A program made the position numbers and the translations under genes. Positions 10,413 to 18,455 of a DNA stretch of 64,000 nt are shown here, piece by piece. Location: positions 1 through 64,000 of the forward strand of contig NZ_ML636801.1 in NCBI RefSeq assembly GCF_006476605.1, written 5' to 3'. The notes beneath the pieces were generated by a model. It searched no databases. It was not told where the DNA came from and was given only the letters and a program-made list of their open reading frames with translations. Position 1 is the stretch's first letter. Every line of letters starts with the position of its first letter. Source of the DNA: Brucella gallinifaecis (lineage in GTDB: Bacteria; Pseudomonadota; Alphaproteobacteria; Rhizobiales; Rhizobiaceae).

Positions 10413-12403
10413 TATTCGTGTCCCAGAAGAGCCATGTAAGCTGCTTCAGGGTATGCGCCTTCTTCCCGAAAAACATCGGAATAGCGATACCGATCCTCAG
10501 CAAATCCCTCAGCTCCCTTGGGAACCGGAATAGGGGATCGGTTCAGGAAGCCGTCGCCGCCACCCAGAACAATGCGAACCCGTTCAATGTCGTCATGGAA
10601 ATACTCACGCAGCAGCGGGATGACCTTGAATGCCATGACGCGATCGAGTTCGGCTTTCGTCTTGACGCCCATAAACCAGGCGTGGCCGATCTGGGCATCC
10701 TCTCCCAGGAAATAGACAAGGCGCAGATTGAGGTTGTCCAGAACGGCTGCAAGATCGATCGCACTATCGTCGAGCTCGATGCCTGCGAGTTCTGCGGAAT
10801 CGGGTGGCAGTTCCTCAAACACGAAACGCCGCCGCAGCGCTGTATCCAGCAGCGAGATGGATCTGTCGGCCGTGTTCATCGTGCCAAGGATGTACAGATT
10901 GGCCGGAAGAGAGAACGAGGTCTTGGAATAAGGAAGTGTGACGGTGATCGCCGCAGGCGCTCCCTGTCTCTTGTCCGCCTCCAGAAGCGTGATGAGTTCG
11001 CCCAGAACCTTCGAGATGTTGGCGCGATTGATCTCGTCAATGATGAGGACATGGTTGCTCGCTTGCTTCGACGCCCGCTCTGCCATCACTTTCAGCACAC
11101 CTGCTTCCGGTTCGAGCGTGAAGCCTGCCCCCGATGCCATCGGCTTGGGTCGCAGTCCCTCGACGAAATCTTCGTAGGTATAGCTTTGGTGGAAGGTGAC
11201 GAAGCCGATGCGCCCGTCCTTGACCAGTTGCTCATAGGATGCGCGTACTGCACCCGGATCGGACGCCATCTGGCCTAGACATATCTCGACGGCGCGTTGT
11301 GCGGTGCTGAACGTCTTGCCAGTACCCGGAGGGCCATAGAAGATCGTATTCAGTTCAAAACCGGATGGAGTTGGCACGATGGCCTCTTCATCCAGTTTAT
11401 CTTTCGAGTGCGCCTTCTTTTCTTTCGGCTTCTGCCAGACGGGTCTGAAGTCACCTTCGTAGAAATCGACGTGTGAACCATGCTTGGCCTCAAGGCTCTT
11501 GCGCAAAGTCAGAAGTGCGTCATCGAGCTTGGCTATGCTCATAGCACCTACATCGGCTGCGGCTGTGGCCCCGAAGCCAGCCAGAATATCCCGTTTATGC
11601 TGGCCGGCGCTGATGCGCTCGAAGCTGTCAGGAAAAAGCAGGAAGGGCAGGATATGGCGCAACTGCCGATTTTCGCCGTTCACCTGTATCTCGAACCAAC
11701 TGGCAAATGCGCCGCCGTCCCCAAGCAGGCGTCGACGTTCATCAACAGGCCTCGATTTGAGATCCTGCATGGCTGTAATCAACAGAACGAGCTCGCGCCA
11801 TTTATTGTTGTTATATCCTTGGCCAGCCCGGCCGACACCGTAAAGAACCTGTTCGGTCAGGGCGGTCACATCTTGCGGCAAATCCTGGCTTGACCAGGAC
11901 CAAACCTCGCGGACTTTCCGATCCTTGGTCGGAGGAGAGACATCGCCACGCTGGAAGGCATAAAGTAGCCAGATCAGCTCGGCCATCAGGCAGTGCGCTT
12001 CAGCGGTTGCGTCAGACAGCTGGACTTTGAGCTTTTCGAAGAACTTGCCTTCGCCCTCATCGAGGTTCTGCACGTAGGTACGCTGCAACTCCGCAAAGTG
12101 TTCAGCGGTCCAGAGTGAGCGTCCAGGTGAAAGCAGGGAACCATCGCCGATCAGGCAATCAGTGCGAAGACGATCCATCGTCTCGTAAAGGGGAGAAAGA
12201 TCAGCATCTGGGTTATAACGGGCCACGAAAATTCCTCGGAAATACTTAGATAACCATTGCGGAATGCAATATTCGTCTTCCGACTGGCGCGAGTCGGTCC
12301 AGCTTGCATAAGAAACCAGCAAAGCTCTTTTTGTCCAGTATACAGAGGCATTTGGGGGAAAGCCTTCCCCCTGGTCGGCACTGGCGTTGCCGACGCCCCC
12401 CAT
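10412..12403 (-). CDS. mcrB: McrB-like GTPase of McrBC type IV restriction
   Basis: A 663-residue AAA+ protein. The N-terminal 340 residues form a specificity region unlike the short DUF3578 domain of E. coli McrB. The motor has Walker A GPPGTGKT (357-364), Walker B LIIDEINRAN (near 445) and MNTADRS, the signature of the McrB motor, followed by LLDTALRRRF. The start at 12403 is uncertain: no good ribosome site is seen, and the first about 20 residues are encoded by DNA next to the ArdC leader, so a later start near residue 20-25 is possible. It is divergent from ardC. Confidence 0.88.
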   Translation of the reverse strand: MGGVGNASADQGEGFPPNASVYWTKRALLVSYASWTDSRQSEDEYCIPQWLSKYFRGIFVARYNPDADLSPLYETMDRLRTDCLIGDGSLLSPGRSLWTAEHFAELQRTYVQNLDEGEGKFFEKLKVQLSDATAEAHCLMAELIWLLYAFQRGDVSPPTKDRKVREVWSWSSQDLPQDVTALTEQVLYGVGRAGQGYNNNKWRELVLLITAMQDLKSRPVDERRRLLGDGGAFASWFEIQVNGENRQLRHILPFLLFPDSFERISAGQHKRDILAGFGATAAADVGAMSIAKLDDALLTLRKSLEAKHGSHVDFYEGDFRPVWQKPKEKKAHSKDKLDEEAIVPTPSGFELNTIFYGPPGTGKTFSTAQRAVEICLGQMASDPGAVRASYEQLVKDGRIGFVTFHQSYTYEDFVEGLRPKPMASGAGFTLEPEAGVLKVMAERASKQASNHVLIIDEINRANISKVLGELITLLEADKRQGAPAAITVTLPYSKTSFSLPANLYILGTMNTADRSISLLDTALRRRFVFEELPPDSAELAGIELDDSAIDLAAVLDNLNLRLVYFLGEDAQIGHAWFMGVKTKAELDRVMAFKVIPLLREYFHDDIERVRIVLGGGDGFLNRSPIPVPKGAEGFAEDRYRYSDVFREEGAYPEAAYMALLGHE

Positions 12404-12430
12404 CAGCGGGGAGACCCCGCAACGCCCCCT

Positions 12431-12515
12431 TCAGAGTGAGAGTGCGGACGGGTTTTCCGTGACGGGTTAGGGACTGGAAGAGAGGCTTCCGGCGCTCGTC
12501 GCGGAGATCATCCCG
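12431..12515 (+). ncRNA. Structured leader, copy A (upstream of ardC)
   Basis: First of three related leaders (see 13693 and 17338). Shared blocks: TCAGAG...GAG, a small capped hairpin, GTGACGGG, CTGG...AGAGAGGCT...CCGG, then a ribosome site. Pairings here: ACGG 12448-12451 with CCGT 12457-12460; GACGGG 12461-12466 with CTCGTC 12495-12500 (one G-T wobble); CTGG 12474-12477 with CCGG 12489-12492. The sequences differ from the other copies while pairing is kept, which favours a functional RNA. It ends directly at the ardC ribosome site. Confidence 0.6.
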
Positions 12516-13478
12516 ATGGCCAGACACGATCGCAGCCCCGCGGAAGGCGGCGCGCGCAGCAACCTCTACGACGACATCACCAACAAGATCATCGCCGAGC
12601 TGGAGCAAGGGCGTCTGCCCTGGGTCCAGCCCTGGGGCGCGTCGCCCGATACCGCGCCGCTGGGCCTGCCGAGAAATGCTTCAACCGGCCGGTCCTATTC
12701 CGGCATCAATGTTCTCATCCTCTGGGGCGCCGTCATCCAGCATGGTTTCCCCGGTCAGGCGTGGCTGACTTTCCGCCAGGCGCTTTCACTTGGCGGAAAT
12801 GTCAGGAAGGGTGAGCGTGGCACAACCGTTGTATACGCCGACCGTTTCACCCCCGAGGACGAAAAACGCCGTGCCCGCGAGACGGGTGAGGATGCGCATG
12901 CCATACCGTTCCTGAAGCGGTTCATGGTCTTTAACGCCGCGCAATGCGATGGCCTACCCGATGACATCACGGCAGTCGCGCCGCCACCGCCGCCGGGCCT
13001 GATCGAACCTCGGGTCGAGGCGCTGATCCGGGCCACCGGCATCGATTTCCGTATCGGTGGCAATCGCGCCTTCTATATGCCGTCCCTCGACTATGTGCAG
13101 GTGCCGCCTCCGCAAGCCTATTTCGAGCCGATCAACTGGCACCGGACGGCCCTCCACGAGCTGGGTCACGCCAGCGGCCATCACAGCCGTCTCAATCGCG
13201 ATCTGACCGGTTCGTTCGGCTCGAAAAAATACGCCTTCGAGGAACTGGTGGCCGAGATGAACGCGGCTTTCAGCTGCGCCGCGCTTGGGATCGTGCCGAC
13301 TGTCCGCCATGCCGATTACATTGGGTCGTGGCTGGAATGCCTTCGCGAGGATTCCCGCGCCATTGTCCGCGCGGCCTCGCAGGCCAGCAAGGCGGCGGAC
13401 TGGCTGCTGTCGCATCTGCCGGCCGGGGACACCGTGGAGCCGGATGCCAGCGTGACCGACCGGAGGGCTGCGGCATGA
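12516..13478 (+). CDS. ardC: ArdC-like antirestriction protein
   Basis: A 320-residue protein with the ArdC layout: an N-terminal ssDNA-binding domain (DUF1738; DDITNKIIAELEQGRLPWVQPW at residues about 18-40) and a C-terminal zincin-like metallopeptidase with HELGHASGHHSR (zinc ligands H-E-x-x-H) around residues 212-223. ArdC proteins protect incoming single-stranded conjugative DNA from host restriction. It is the first plus-strand gene of the ICE core, preceded by structured leader A, and its stop overlaps the next gene as ATGA. Early expression after entry would suit its job; that the leader provides this is inference. Confidence 0.92.
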   Translation: MARHDRSPAEGGARSNLYDDITNKIIAELEQGRLPWVQPWGASPDTAPLGLPRNASTGRSYSGINVLILWGAVIQHGFPGQAWLTFRQALSLGGNVRKGERGTTVVYADRFTPEDEKRRARETGEDAHAIPFLKRFMVFNAAQCDGLPDDITAVAPPPPPGLIEPRVEALIRATGIDFRIGGNRAFYMPSLDYVQVPPPQAYFEPINWHRTALHELGHASGHHSRLNRDLTGSFGSKKYAFEELVAEMNAAFSCAALGIVPTVRHADYIGSWLECLREDSRAIVRAASQASKAADWLLSHLPAGDTVEPDASVTDRRAAA

Positions 13479-13654
13479 TCCTCCTGACCGGCACACAGCG
13501 CGACCGCCTGCTGGCGAATGGTCGTCAGCGCGATCAGGATCACATCCCGGTCGTGAAGTTCTTCAACCCCCTCGGTGAAGGCGTCTGGCTCGCCACCGAA
13601 CTGGATGAGGATGGCGACATCATGTTCGGTCTGGCCGCTCTCGGCTATCCCTGA
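13475..13654 (+). CDS. Truncated DUF2958-like protein
   Basis: A 59-residue ORF whose ATG overlaps the ardC stop. The sequence (ILLTGTQRDRLLANG...HIPVVKFFNPLGEGVWLATELDEDGDIMFGL) matches the N-terminal half of DUF2958 proteins, which usually run to about 100-110 residues and continue with PELG... after this point. Here the frame stops after LGYP, and no continuation is visible in the other frames. Leader B starts 40 bases later, so the C-terminal half may have been lost when that leader was acquired. It may be non-functional. Confidence 0.6.
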   Translation: MILLTGTQRDRLLANGRQRDQDHIPVVKFFNPLGEGVWLATELDEDGDIMFGLAALGYP

Positions 13655-13692
13655 TTTCCGGGTTTCAGGTTCAGCGGCTGGCGTCGCTCTCT

Positions 13693-13778
13693 TCAGAGGA
13701 AGAGGGCGGCGCTTCGCTTCGTGACGGGCTGATAGCCGGAGAGAGAGGCTCACCGGCGTCCGTCATGGAGTAACTGAC
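13693..13778 (+). ncRNA. Structured leader, copy B (upstream of parB)
   Basis: Second copy of the repeated leader. TGACGG 13722-13727 pairs with CCGTCA 13760-13765; inner GCCGG 13735-13739 pairs with CCGGC 13753-13757 around the conserved AGAGAGAGGCTCA loop; a GCG/CGC hairpin lies before it. The GGAG ribosome site directly follows the 3' strand of the outer stem. The inner stem has a C-G pair where copies A and C have T-G. Confidence 0.6.
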
Positions 13779-15917
13779 ATGGCCACTGCCGTTCAGAAGA
13801 TCATCCTGTCGTCCTCGCGCGACATTCCCTTCAATAAGCTGGTGCTCAGCCAGTCCAATGTCCGGCGCGTCAAGGCCGGGATCTCGGTCGAGGAGCTGGC
13901 CGGGTCCATCGCCCGTCGTGGCCTGATCCAGTCCCTGCATGTCCGCCCGGTTGTGGATGCTGGGGGGAAGGAAACCGGCATGTTCGAGGTGCCCGCCGGC
14001 GGTCGCCGCTTCCGGGCGCTGGAACTGCTGGTCAAGCAGAAGCGCCTGGCCAAGGTCGCGCCGGTTCCGTGTGTCGTGTCGGAGGCCAGCGCCGATGTGC
14101 TGATCGACGAGGTTTCGCTCGCCGAGAACATCGAGCGCGCACCGCTGCATCCGCTCGACCAGTTCCGCGCCTTCCAGGCCATGCGCGAGAAGGGCATGAC
14201 GGAGGAAGCCATCGCCGCCGCCTTCTTCGTGGATACCAAGGTGGTGAAGCAGCGCCTGCGTCTGGTTTCGGTCTCACCGGCATTGCTCGACGTCTATGCC
14301 GAGGACGGCATGACGCTGGAGCAGCTCATGGCCTTCAGCGTCAGTTCTGACCATGCCCGGCATGAGCAGGTATGGGACGCGATCAAGGATGGCTGGCAGA
14401 AAGAACCCTACCACATTCGCCACCTTCTGACCGAAACCACGGTCCGCGCCGCCGACAAGCGTGCAGTGTTTGTCGGTATTGCCGCCTATGAAGAGGCTGG
14501 CGGTTGTGTCCTGCGCGATCTCTTCCAGCAGGACGATGGTGGGTGGCTGCAAGATCCGGTGCTGCTCAACCGGCTGGTGGGCGAAAAGCTGAAGACCGAG
14601 GCCGAAGCCATTGCCGCCGAGGGCTGGAAGTGGATCGAGGTCGCCATCACCTTTCCCTATGGTCACTACCATGGCCTTCGCCAGATTGTCGGTGCCACGG
14701 TCGATCTGAGTGACGAGGAACGTGCCACCCGAGAGGCATTGCGGGACGAATATGACCGGCTTGAAGCCGAATATGGCGAGGCTGACGAATTGCCTGACGA
14801 GATCGACGCCCGCCTCGGTGAGATCGAACAGGCGCTGGAAACCTTCGAGCGCCGCCCGATGACCTTCGAGCCGGACCAAATCAGCAAGGCAGGCGTCTTC
14901 GTCAGCATCGACTCCGATGGCGCATTGCTGATCGAACGCGGCTATGTTCGCGCCGAGGACGAAACGCCTGCGGAACCGGAGGCTGAGATCGTGGACCCGG
15001 AAACCGGCGAGGTGATCCAGCGCGCCGAACCGGAGGTGAGCCACATGCGTGCAGTCATCACGCTGGGCGGCCAGCCGGTCGAAACGGAGGAGGAAGATGA
15101 GGCCGACACCATCAAGCCGCTGCCCGATCGTCTGGTCGGCGAACTGACCGCGCATCGCACGCTGGCGCTACGGGATGCGGTCGCAGTGAACCCGCATGTC
15201 GCCATGACGGCACTGCTCCACCGGCTGGTCATGGATCGCTTCATGCTGCATTCCAGCAAGGGTTGCTTGGAAGCGCAGGTCCGAAAAGTGGATCTGCCCG
15301 CCCAGGCCGAGGATCTGCGCGATAGTGCCTCGGCCAAGGCCATCGCAGATCGGCATGAACGCTGGGGCGATCATGTCCCGGCAGACGATGCCGCCCTCTG
15401 GGATTGGCTGACCAATCTGGACGATGGTTCGCGCATGGAGTTGCTCGCCCATTGCGTCAGCTACGGTATCAACGCGCTCTATGAAAAGCCCAACCCCTAT
15501 AGCGGCACGGGCGTCAGTCAGCACGGGCTGGACATCCGCCTGTCGCAGGCTGATCGGCTGGCCCGTTCGACTGGCCTCGACATGGTGGCCGTGGGCTGGC
15601 GGGCGACAGTTGGCAATTATCTCGGCCGCGTGACCAAGCCGCGTATCCTTGAGGCCGTGCGCGAAGGAGCTGGAGACCGGGCCGCCGATCTGATCGGGCA
15701 CCTCAAGAAGGGCGACATGGCCAAGGAAGCCGAACGCCTGCTGGCCGAGACCGGCTGGCTGCCTGAGCCGCTGCGCATGGTGGACGAAGGTATCGAAGTC
15801 GATCCGACATCGGGCGCTGCGGCGGAAGCCGACGATCTGCCCGATTTCCTCTCAGGCGACGGCGAGGACGACCCGGCTGACGACGAGGAAGAACGGCATA
15901 TGGTCGCTGCTGAATAG
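13779..15917 (+). CDS. parB: Large ParB/RepB-family partition protein
   Basis: A 712-residue protein. The N-terminal ParB CTPase domain is clear: SQSNVRRV, SIARRGLIQSL, PAGGRRFRALELL and LAENIERAPLHPLDQFRAFQAM, followed by a KorB/ParB helix-turn-helix (MTEEAIAAAFFVDTKVVKQRLRL). The following about 450 residues are longer than in chromosomal ParB (about 300 in total) and typical of the long ICE version; an acidic coiled section lies around 310-360 and the tail is very acidic. With ParA at 30652 it may stabilise the excised circle, although the two genes are 15 kb apart. Long ParB-like proteins can also be nucleases or transcription factors. Confidence 0.88.
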   Translation: MATAVQKIILSSSRDIPFNKLVLSQSNVRRVKAGISVEELAGSIARRGLIQSLHVRPVVDAGGKETGMFEVPAGGRRFRALELLVKQKRLAKVAPVPCVVSEASADVLIDEVSLAENIERAPLHPLDQFRAFQAMREKGMTEEAIAAAFFVDTKVVKQRLRLVSVSPALLDVYAEDGMTLEQLMAFSVSSDHARHEQVWDAIKDGWQKEPYHIRHLLTETTVRAADKRAVFVGIAAYEEAGGCVLRDLFQQDDGGWLQDPVLLNRLVGEKLKTEAEAIAAEGWKWIEVAITFPYGHYHGLRQIVGATVDLSDEERATREALRDEYDRLEAEYGEADELPDEIDARLGEIEQALETFERRPMTFEPDQISKAGVFVSIDSDGALLIERGYVRAEDETPAEPEAEIVDPETGEVIQRAEPEVSHMRAVITLGGQPVETEEEDEADTIKPLPDRLVGELTAHRTLALRDAVAVNPHVAMTALLHRLVMDRFMLHSSKGCLEAQVRKVDLPAQAEDLRDSASAKAIADRHERWGDHVPADDAALWDWLTNLDDGSRMELLAHCVSYGINALYEKPNPYSGTGVSQHGLDIRLSQADRLARSTGLDMVAVGWRATVGNYLGRVTKPRILEAVREGAGDRAADLIGHLKKGDMAKEAERLLAETGWLPEPLRMVDEGIEVDPTSGAAAEADDLPDFLSGDGEDDPADDEEERHMVAAE

Positions 15918-15970
15918 CACTCATGCGGGGCGGCTTTGGTCGCCCCGTCCTCTTTCCACTTCCACAGCAA

Positions 15971-15997
15971 GGCCCGGCACTCCGCCGGGCCATTTTT
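15971..15997 (+). terminator. Rho-independent terminator after parB
   Basis: Stem GGCCCGGC (15971-15978), loop ACTCC, GCCGGGCC (15984-15991), then ATTTTTG. It lies 54 bases after the parB stop and 18 bases before the next start, so it either ends parB transcription or attenuates the following gene. Confidence 0.7.
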
Positions 15998-16015
15998 GTT
16001 CAAGGAGACAAAATC

Positions 16016-16363
16016 ATGCTGCACAACGCCAAGGCTCCGAACGACCAGTGTAGCCCGAAGTCGGTTCATGTCGCCATCTACGATCATCCGCACGGCACGG
16101 ATGTCCGTGTTTTTCTCGCCAGGAATCGGGCTTTGAGCTGGCGCACAGGCATTGCCAAGGAATGGTGGAGCAATGCCTATGACGACGATCCCCCGTCGGA
16201 CGACGAGATCGGGGAGAAGTATTTCGACCGAATGCTGGATCGTGGCGAGGAGTTTTTCTCGATACAGCTCTGTGACGTCGAAGTCACGACCACGCTCCCA
16301 CCGATCCGACCGTTCTCGCTCCGCGCAGTGCCAGCGGAGGTGCATCATGCTGACCGTCGATGA
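16016..16363 (+). CDS. Hypothetical protein
   Basis: A 115-residue acidic protein starting at ATG 16016, with AAGGAG 8 bases before it. Residues are rich in D, E, W and H (WWSNAYDDDPPSDDEIGEKYFDRMLDRGEEFF); no signal peptide or membrane segment is visible and I recognise no family. It begins directly after a terminator-like hairpin and its end overlaps the next ORF by 17 bases, so the two are probably co-expressed. An uncharacterised ICE accessory protein, perhaps a DNA mimic given its acidity (guess). Confidence 0.65.
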   Translation: MLHNAKAPNDQCSPKSVHVAIYDHPHGTDVRVFLARNRALSWRTGIAKEWWSNAYDDDPPSDDEIGEKYFDRMLDRGEEFFSIQLCDVEVTTTLPPIRPFSLRAVPAEVHHADRR

Positions 16364-16643
16364 GATATTTACCCAAGATCGGGAAAACCATCCAACGGAG
16401 CGCACACTGCCCTGGGAGGAAACCCGCGACGGCATCACCGTCGTCGTGGAACCCAAACCCCATTGGGCCGAAGATATGCGCGTGTTCCGCCTCGATGCAT
16501 GCGAGCATTGCCGCTACGCCGAATGGACCGCCCATGGCGGCCGTGTGCGCTCCTATGGTCATATCGACACCTCCGGCGACGATCTGATGATGAAAGCACG
16601 CGCCATGATCGCCCGCGAAATTTCCGATGGGCTTTGGAGCTGA
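16347..16643 (+). CDS. Hypothetical protein with CxxC pair
   Basis: A 98-residue protein, ATG 16347 with GGAGG 6 bases upstream, overlapping the previous gene by 17 bases. It has one CxxC-like pair (DACEHCRYAEW) but no second pair, so a full zinc ribbon is not evident. The composition is mixed acidic and aromatic, with no membrane segment. Family unknown to me. It forms a two-gene unit with the previous gene inside the ICE maintenance region. Confidence 0.6.
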   Translation: MLTVDEIFTQDRENHPTERTLPWEETRDGITVVVEPKPHWAEDMRVFRLDACEHCRYAEWTAHGGRVRSYGHIDTSGDDLMMKARAMIAREISDGLWS

Positions 16644-17064
16644 AGACCTGATCGCAGGGTGTCTGGCCATGAGGATGGGGGGCTGCACCTGACGGGTCCA
16701 ATCCGGCTTCACCATGCAATCAGCCATCCCCTTCAAGACAAGCGGCGTGGGTGCCGTCTCCGGCCTGAAGGGAACACGATTCTGATGCCAGCATGGTGGC
16801 AAGGCTGGCGCGGCAGAGCATCTGCGACGGGTATCCGGCATCCAGTCAGATGCGAAAAACCACCCCCGCTTCCATTCGCAAACCTTGGTCCGATCCGTCT
16901 CTTTGACATTCAACCCCAAAGGGGTCGGCTTACGCGAGCGTGCCGCCCTCGGGGATTCGGAAAAAGTCCGAACGCCCTCGGGTGATTGCAGATCCGGTCA
17001 GACACTTCGGGCGCCTGTCGCGCGGGGGGATGGTCCCCGCCTCCAAAGACAGGAGCCGGAACCC
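16644..17064. other. 420-base non-coding region with structured DNA
   Basis: No convincing gene. An inverted repeat TTCGGA-aaaag-TCCGAA (16956-16972) is flanked by the direct repeat GCCCTCGGG (16945-16953 and 16974-16982). A C/G palindrome CCCC-aaa-GGGG lies just upstream (about 16915-16925), preceded by TTTGACA, a possible -35. The next gene starts at 17065 with GGAG upstream. A promoter/operator or protein-binding site is likely; which protein is unknown. Confidence 0.45.
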
Positions 17065-17229
17065 ATGTCCTATGCAGATGCCACTGCCTTCGCCGCCAGC
17101 CTCGCCACCACGCTGATGGTTTCGATCGTTGTGTTCCAGGCCGGAGACGGCACCCACGCCGCTTGCCCCGCCGCCGAGTTCGACGGCGACGACGACATGG
17201 TGAAGCTGGAGCTGGACCCGTGGGAGTAA
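17065..17229 (+). CDS. Small acidic hypothetical protein
   Basis: A 54-residue protein, ATG 17065 with AGGAG 10 bases before it. The N-terminal part is mildly hydrophobic (FAASLATTLMVSIVVFQ), the second half acidic (AEFDGDDDMVKLELDP). Short proteins of this shape recur next to ParB and MTase/helicase genes in related ICEs, to my recollection, without known function. It is bounded downstream by a strong hairpin, so it is a single-gene unit. Confidence 0.55.
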   Translation: MSYADATAFAASLATTLMVSIVVFQAGDGTHAACPAAEFDGDDDMVKLELDPWE

Positions 17230-17254
17230 GGCGCGAAAGCGCCTCATCCCCGAC

Positions 17255-17286
17255 GGCCCGAGCGCGACACTCGCGATCGGGCCTTC
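17255..17286 (+). terminator. Strong hairpin terminator
   Basis: Stem GGCCCGA/TCGGGCC (17255-17261 with 17277-17283), extended inside by CGCGA-cac-TCGCG. Only a few T follow, so termination is likely but not textbook. A smaller hairpin GGCGC-gaaa-GCGCC (17230-17243) lies directly after the preceding stop codon. Confidence 0.55.
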
Positions 17287-17337
17287 AGCCTTGCGATGCT
17301 TGCCCATCGCCGGCAGCGGAACCGGGAACAAGCCCGG

Positions 17338-17425
17338 TCAGAGAGGAAGAGTGCGGGCCTTTCGGCCGTGACGGGTTGAGGGCTGGAGAGAGAGGCTCGC
17401 CGGCGCCCGTCATGGAGTGATCCCG
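17338..17425 (+). ncRNA. Structured leader, copy C
   Basis: Third copy of the repeated leader and the best paired. GGCC 17356-17359 with GGCC 17364-17367 (TTTC loop); TGACGGG 17369-17375 with CCCGTCA 17406-17412; GCTGG 17382-17386 with CCGGC 17400-17404 around the AGAGAGAGGCTCG loop. The ribosome site GGAG (17414-17417) follows the outer stem by one base. Confidence 0.62.
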
Positions 17426-17974
17426 ATGACCTTTGCCCGATCCGAAACCTTCCGTTCCATCGGCCAGATTCTGGCTGCCGATGTGCTGCCCGCGCTTTAT
17501 CGGTCGCAAAAACTGCCGCTGCGCATCTCGTGCCTCGGCGTGGCCAGCTATGACGCCAGTGATGCGGCAAACAGCTTTGACCGTGTGATCCCGCTTGGGG
17601 AATGCCCATCACCGGAAGAGGCCATCCAAACCGCAGCCTTGCGCGTGGCGCGCGGTGATATTTGCACGGGGCCGGACAGCTTCCCGTATTTTCAGCCGCG
17701 CATCATGCTCATTCAGGACCAAGATCAGCGTCTGGTCCTCGCCGGCGAAATCCGCGCCGACATTATCCTCTGGGAACAGCCCGTCGCATCCGATGCCGAA
17801 GCACGCAGGATCGTGACCGAGGCCAGCAGCCTGCGCGGTATGGCATTCCGGACATCAGATCCCGCAGAGGCGAGACGGCTGCGTTACCGCGCCGCTGCGC
17901 TGGAGGCACGGCTGGTCGATCCCTTCTGGCGCGATGCCGCGGCTGATCTGCTCCGCCTGCCACAGGCCGCGTGA
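17426..17974 (+). CDS. Hypothetical protein under a structured leader
   Basis: A 182-residue protein. ATG 17426 is chosen over in-frame GTG 17417 because GGAG is 8 bases before the ATG and overlaps the GTG. No motif is recognised; the C-terminal third (DAEARRIVTEASSLRGMAF...EARRLRYRAAALEARL) is helical and charged. It shares its leader type with ardC and parB, so it is probably expressed with them and may have an early, DNA-related role. This is inferred only from the shared leader. Confidence 0.65.
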   Translation: MTFARSETFRSIGQILAADVLPALYRSQKLPLRISCLGVASYDASDAANSFDRVIPLGECPSPEEAIQTAALRVARGDICTGPDSFPYFQPRIMLIQDQDQRLVLAGEIRADIILWEQPVASDAEARRIVTEASSLRGMAFRTSDPAEARRLRYRAAALEARLVDPFWRDAAADLLRLPQAA

Positions 17975-17997
17975 CCGTTACCCATCCCCGTCATTTC

Positions 17998-18022
17998 GCC
18001 CGGTGCCATGCCGGGCTTTCTT
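17998..18022 (+). terminator. Terminator-like hairpin
   Basis: GCCCGG (17998-18003), loop TGCCATG, CCGGGC (18011-18016), then TTTCTTG. It lies between two genes and close to the next ribosome site, so it could terminate the first or attenuate the second, as at 15971. Confidence 0.5.
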
Positions 18023-18038
18023 GTTTCAGGAGGCTGAT

Positions 18039-18455
18039 ATGGCCGATTACCACACCCACTTTTCCTGCCTGCTCGACGTTGGGACACATGAGAATGCCGT
18101 CCGTGCCGTCGATCTCTATAAAGCCTTGCCGGACCGAAGCAGCGCCGACCATGAACCTGCCAACAGCTTCCTACTCTCGATCCAGCCTGAGCATGACGGT
18201 ACGCAGCTCTGGATACGCGACGATGACACGGGCGATCCCGAGCATGTCATCCGGTTCGTCATGCACTGCGCGGCGACCTTCGGCCTGACCGGATTATGGG
18301 GACTGCAATGGGCAAACAGTTGCTCTCGACCCCGCCTGGATGGCTTCGGCGGCGGCGCCCATGTCCTCGATCTCGCAACCGGCGAGACGGTGGACTGGAT
18401 CGACACCGATGGCTGGCTTTCCTCGGTTCTCGAAGGGAGAGATCCCTATGCCTGA
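18039..18455 (+). CDS. Hypothetical protein
   Basis: A 138-residue acidic soluble protein, ATG 18039 with a strong AGGAGG site 5 bases before it. No membrane segment or signal peptide. Visible features are a G-rich stretch (LDGFGGGAHVLDLATGETVDWIDTDGWL) and one cysteine-serine spot; no family recognised. It overlaps the following gene by 8 bases, indicating an operon. Function unknown. Confidence 0.65.
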   Translation: MADYHTHFSCLLDVGTHENAVRAVDLYKALPDRSSADHEPANSFLLSIQPEHDGTQLWIRDDDTGDPEHVIRFVMHCAATFGLTGLWGLQWANSCSRPRLDGFGGGAHVLDLATGETVDWIDTDGWLSSVLEGRDPYA

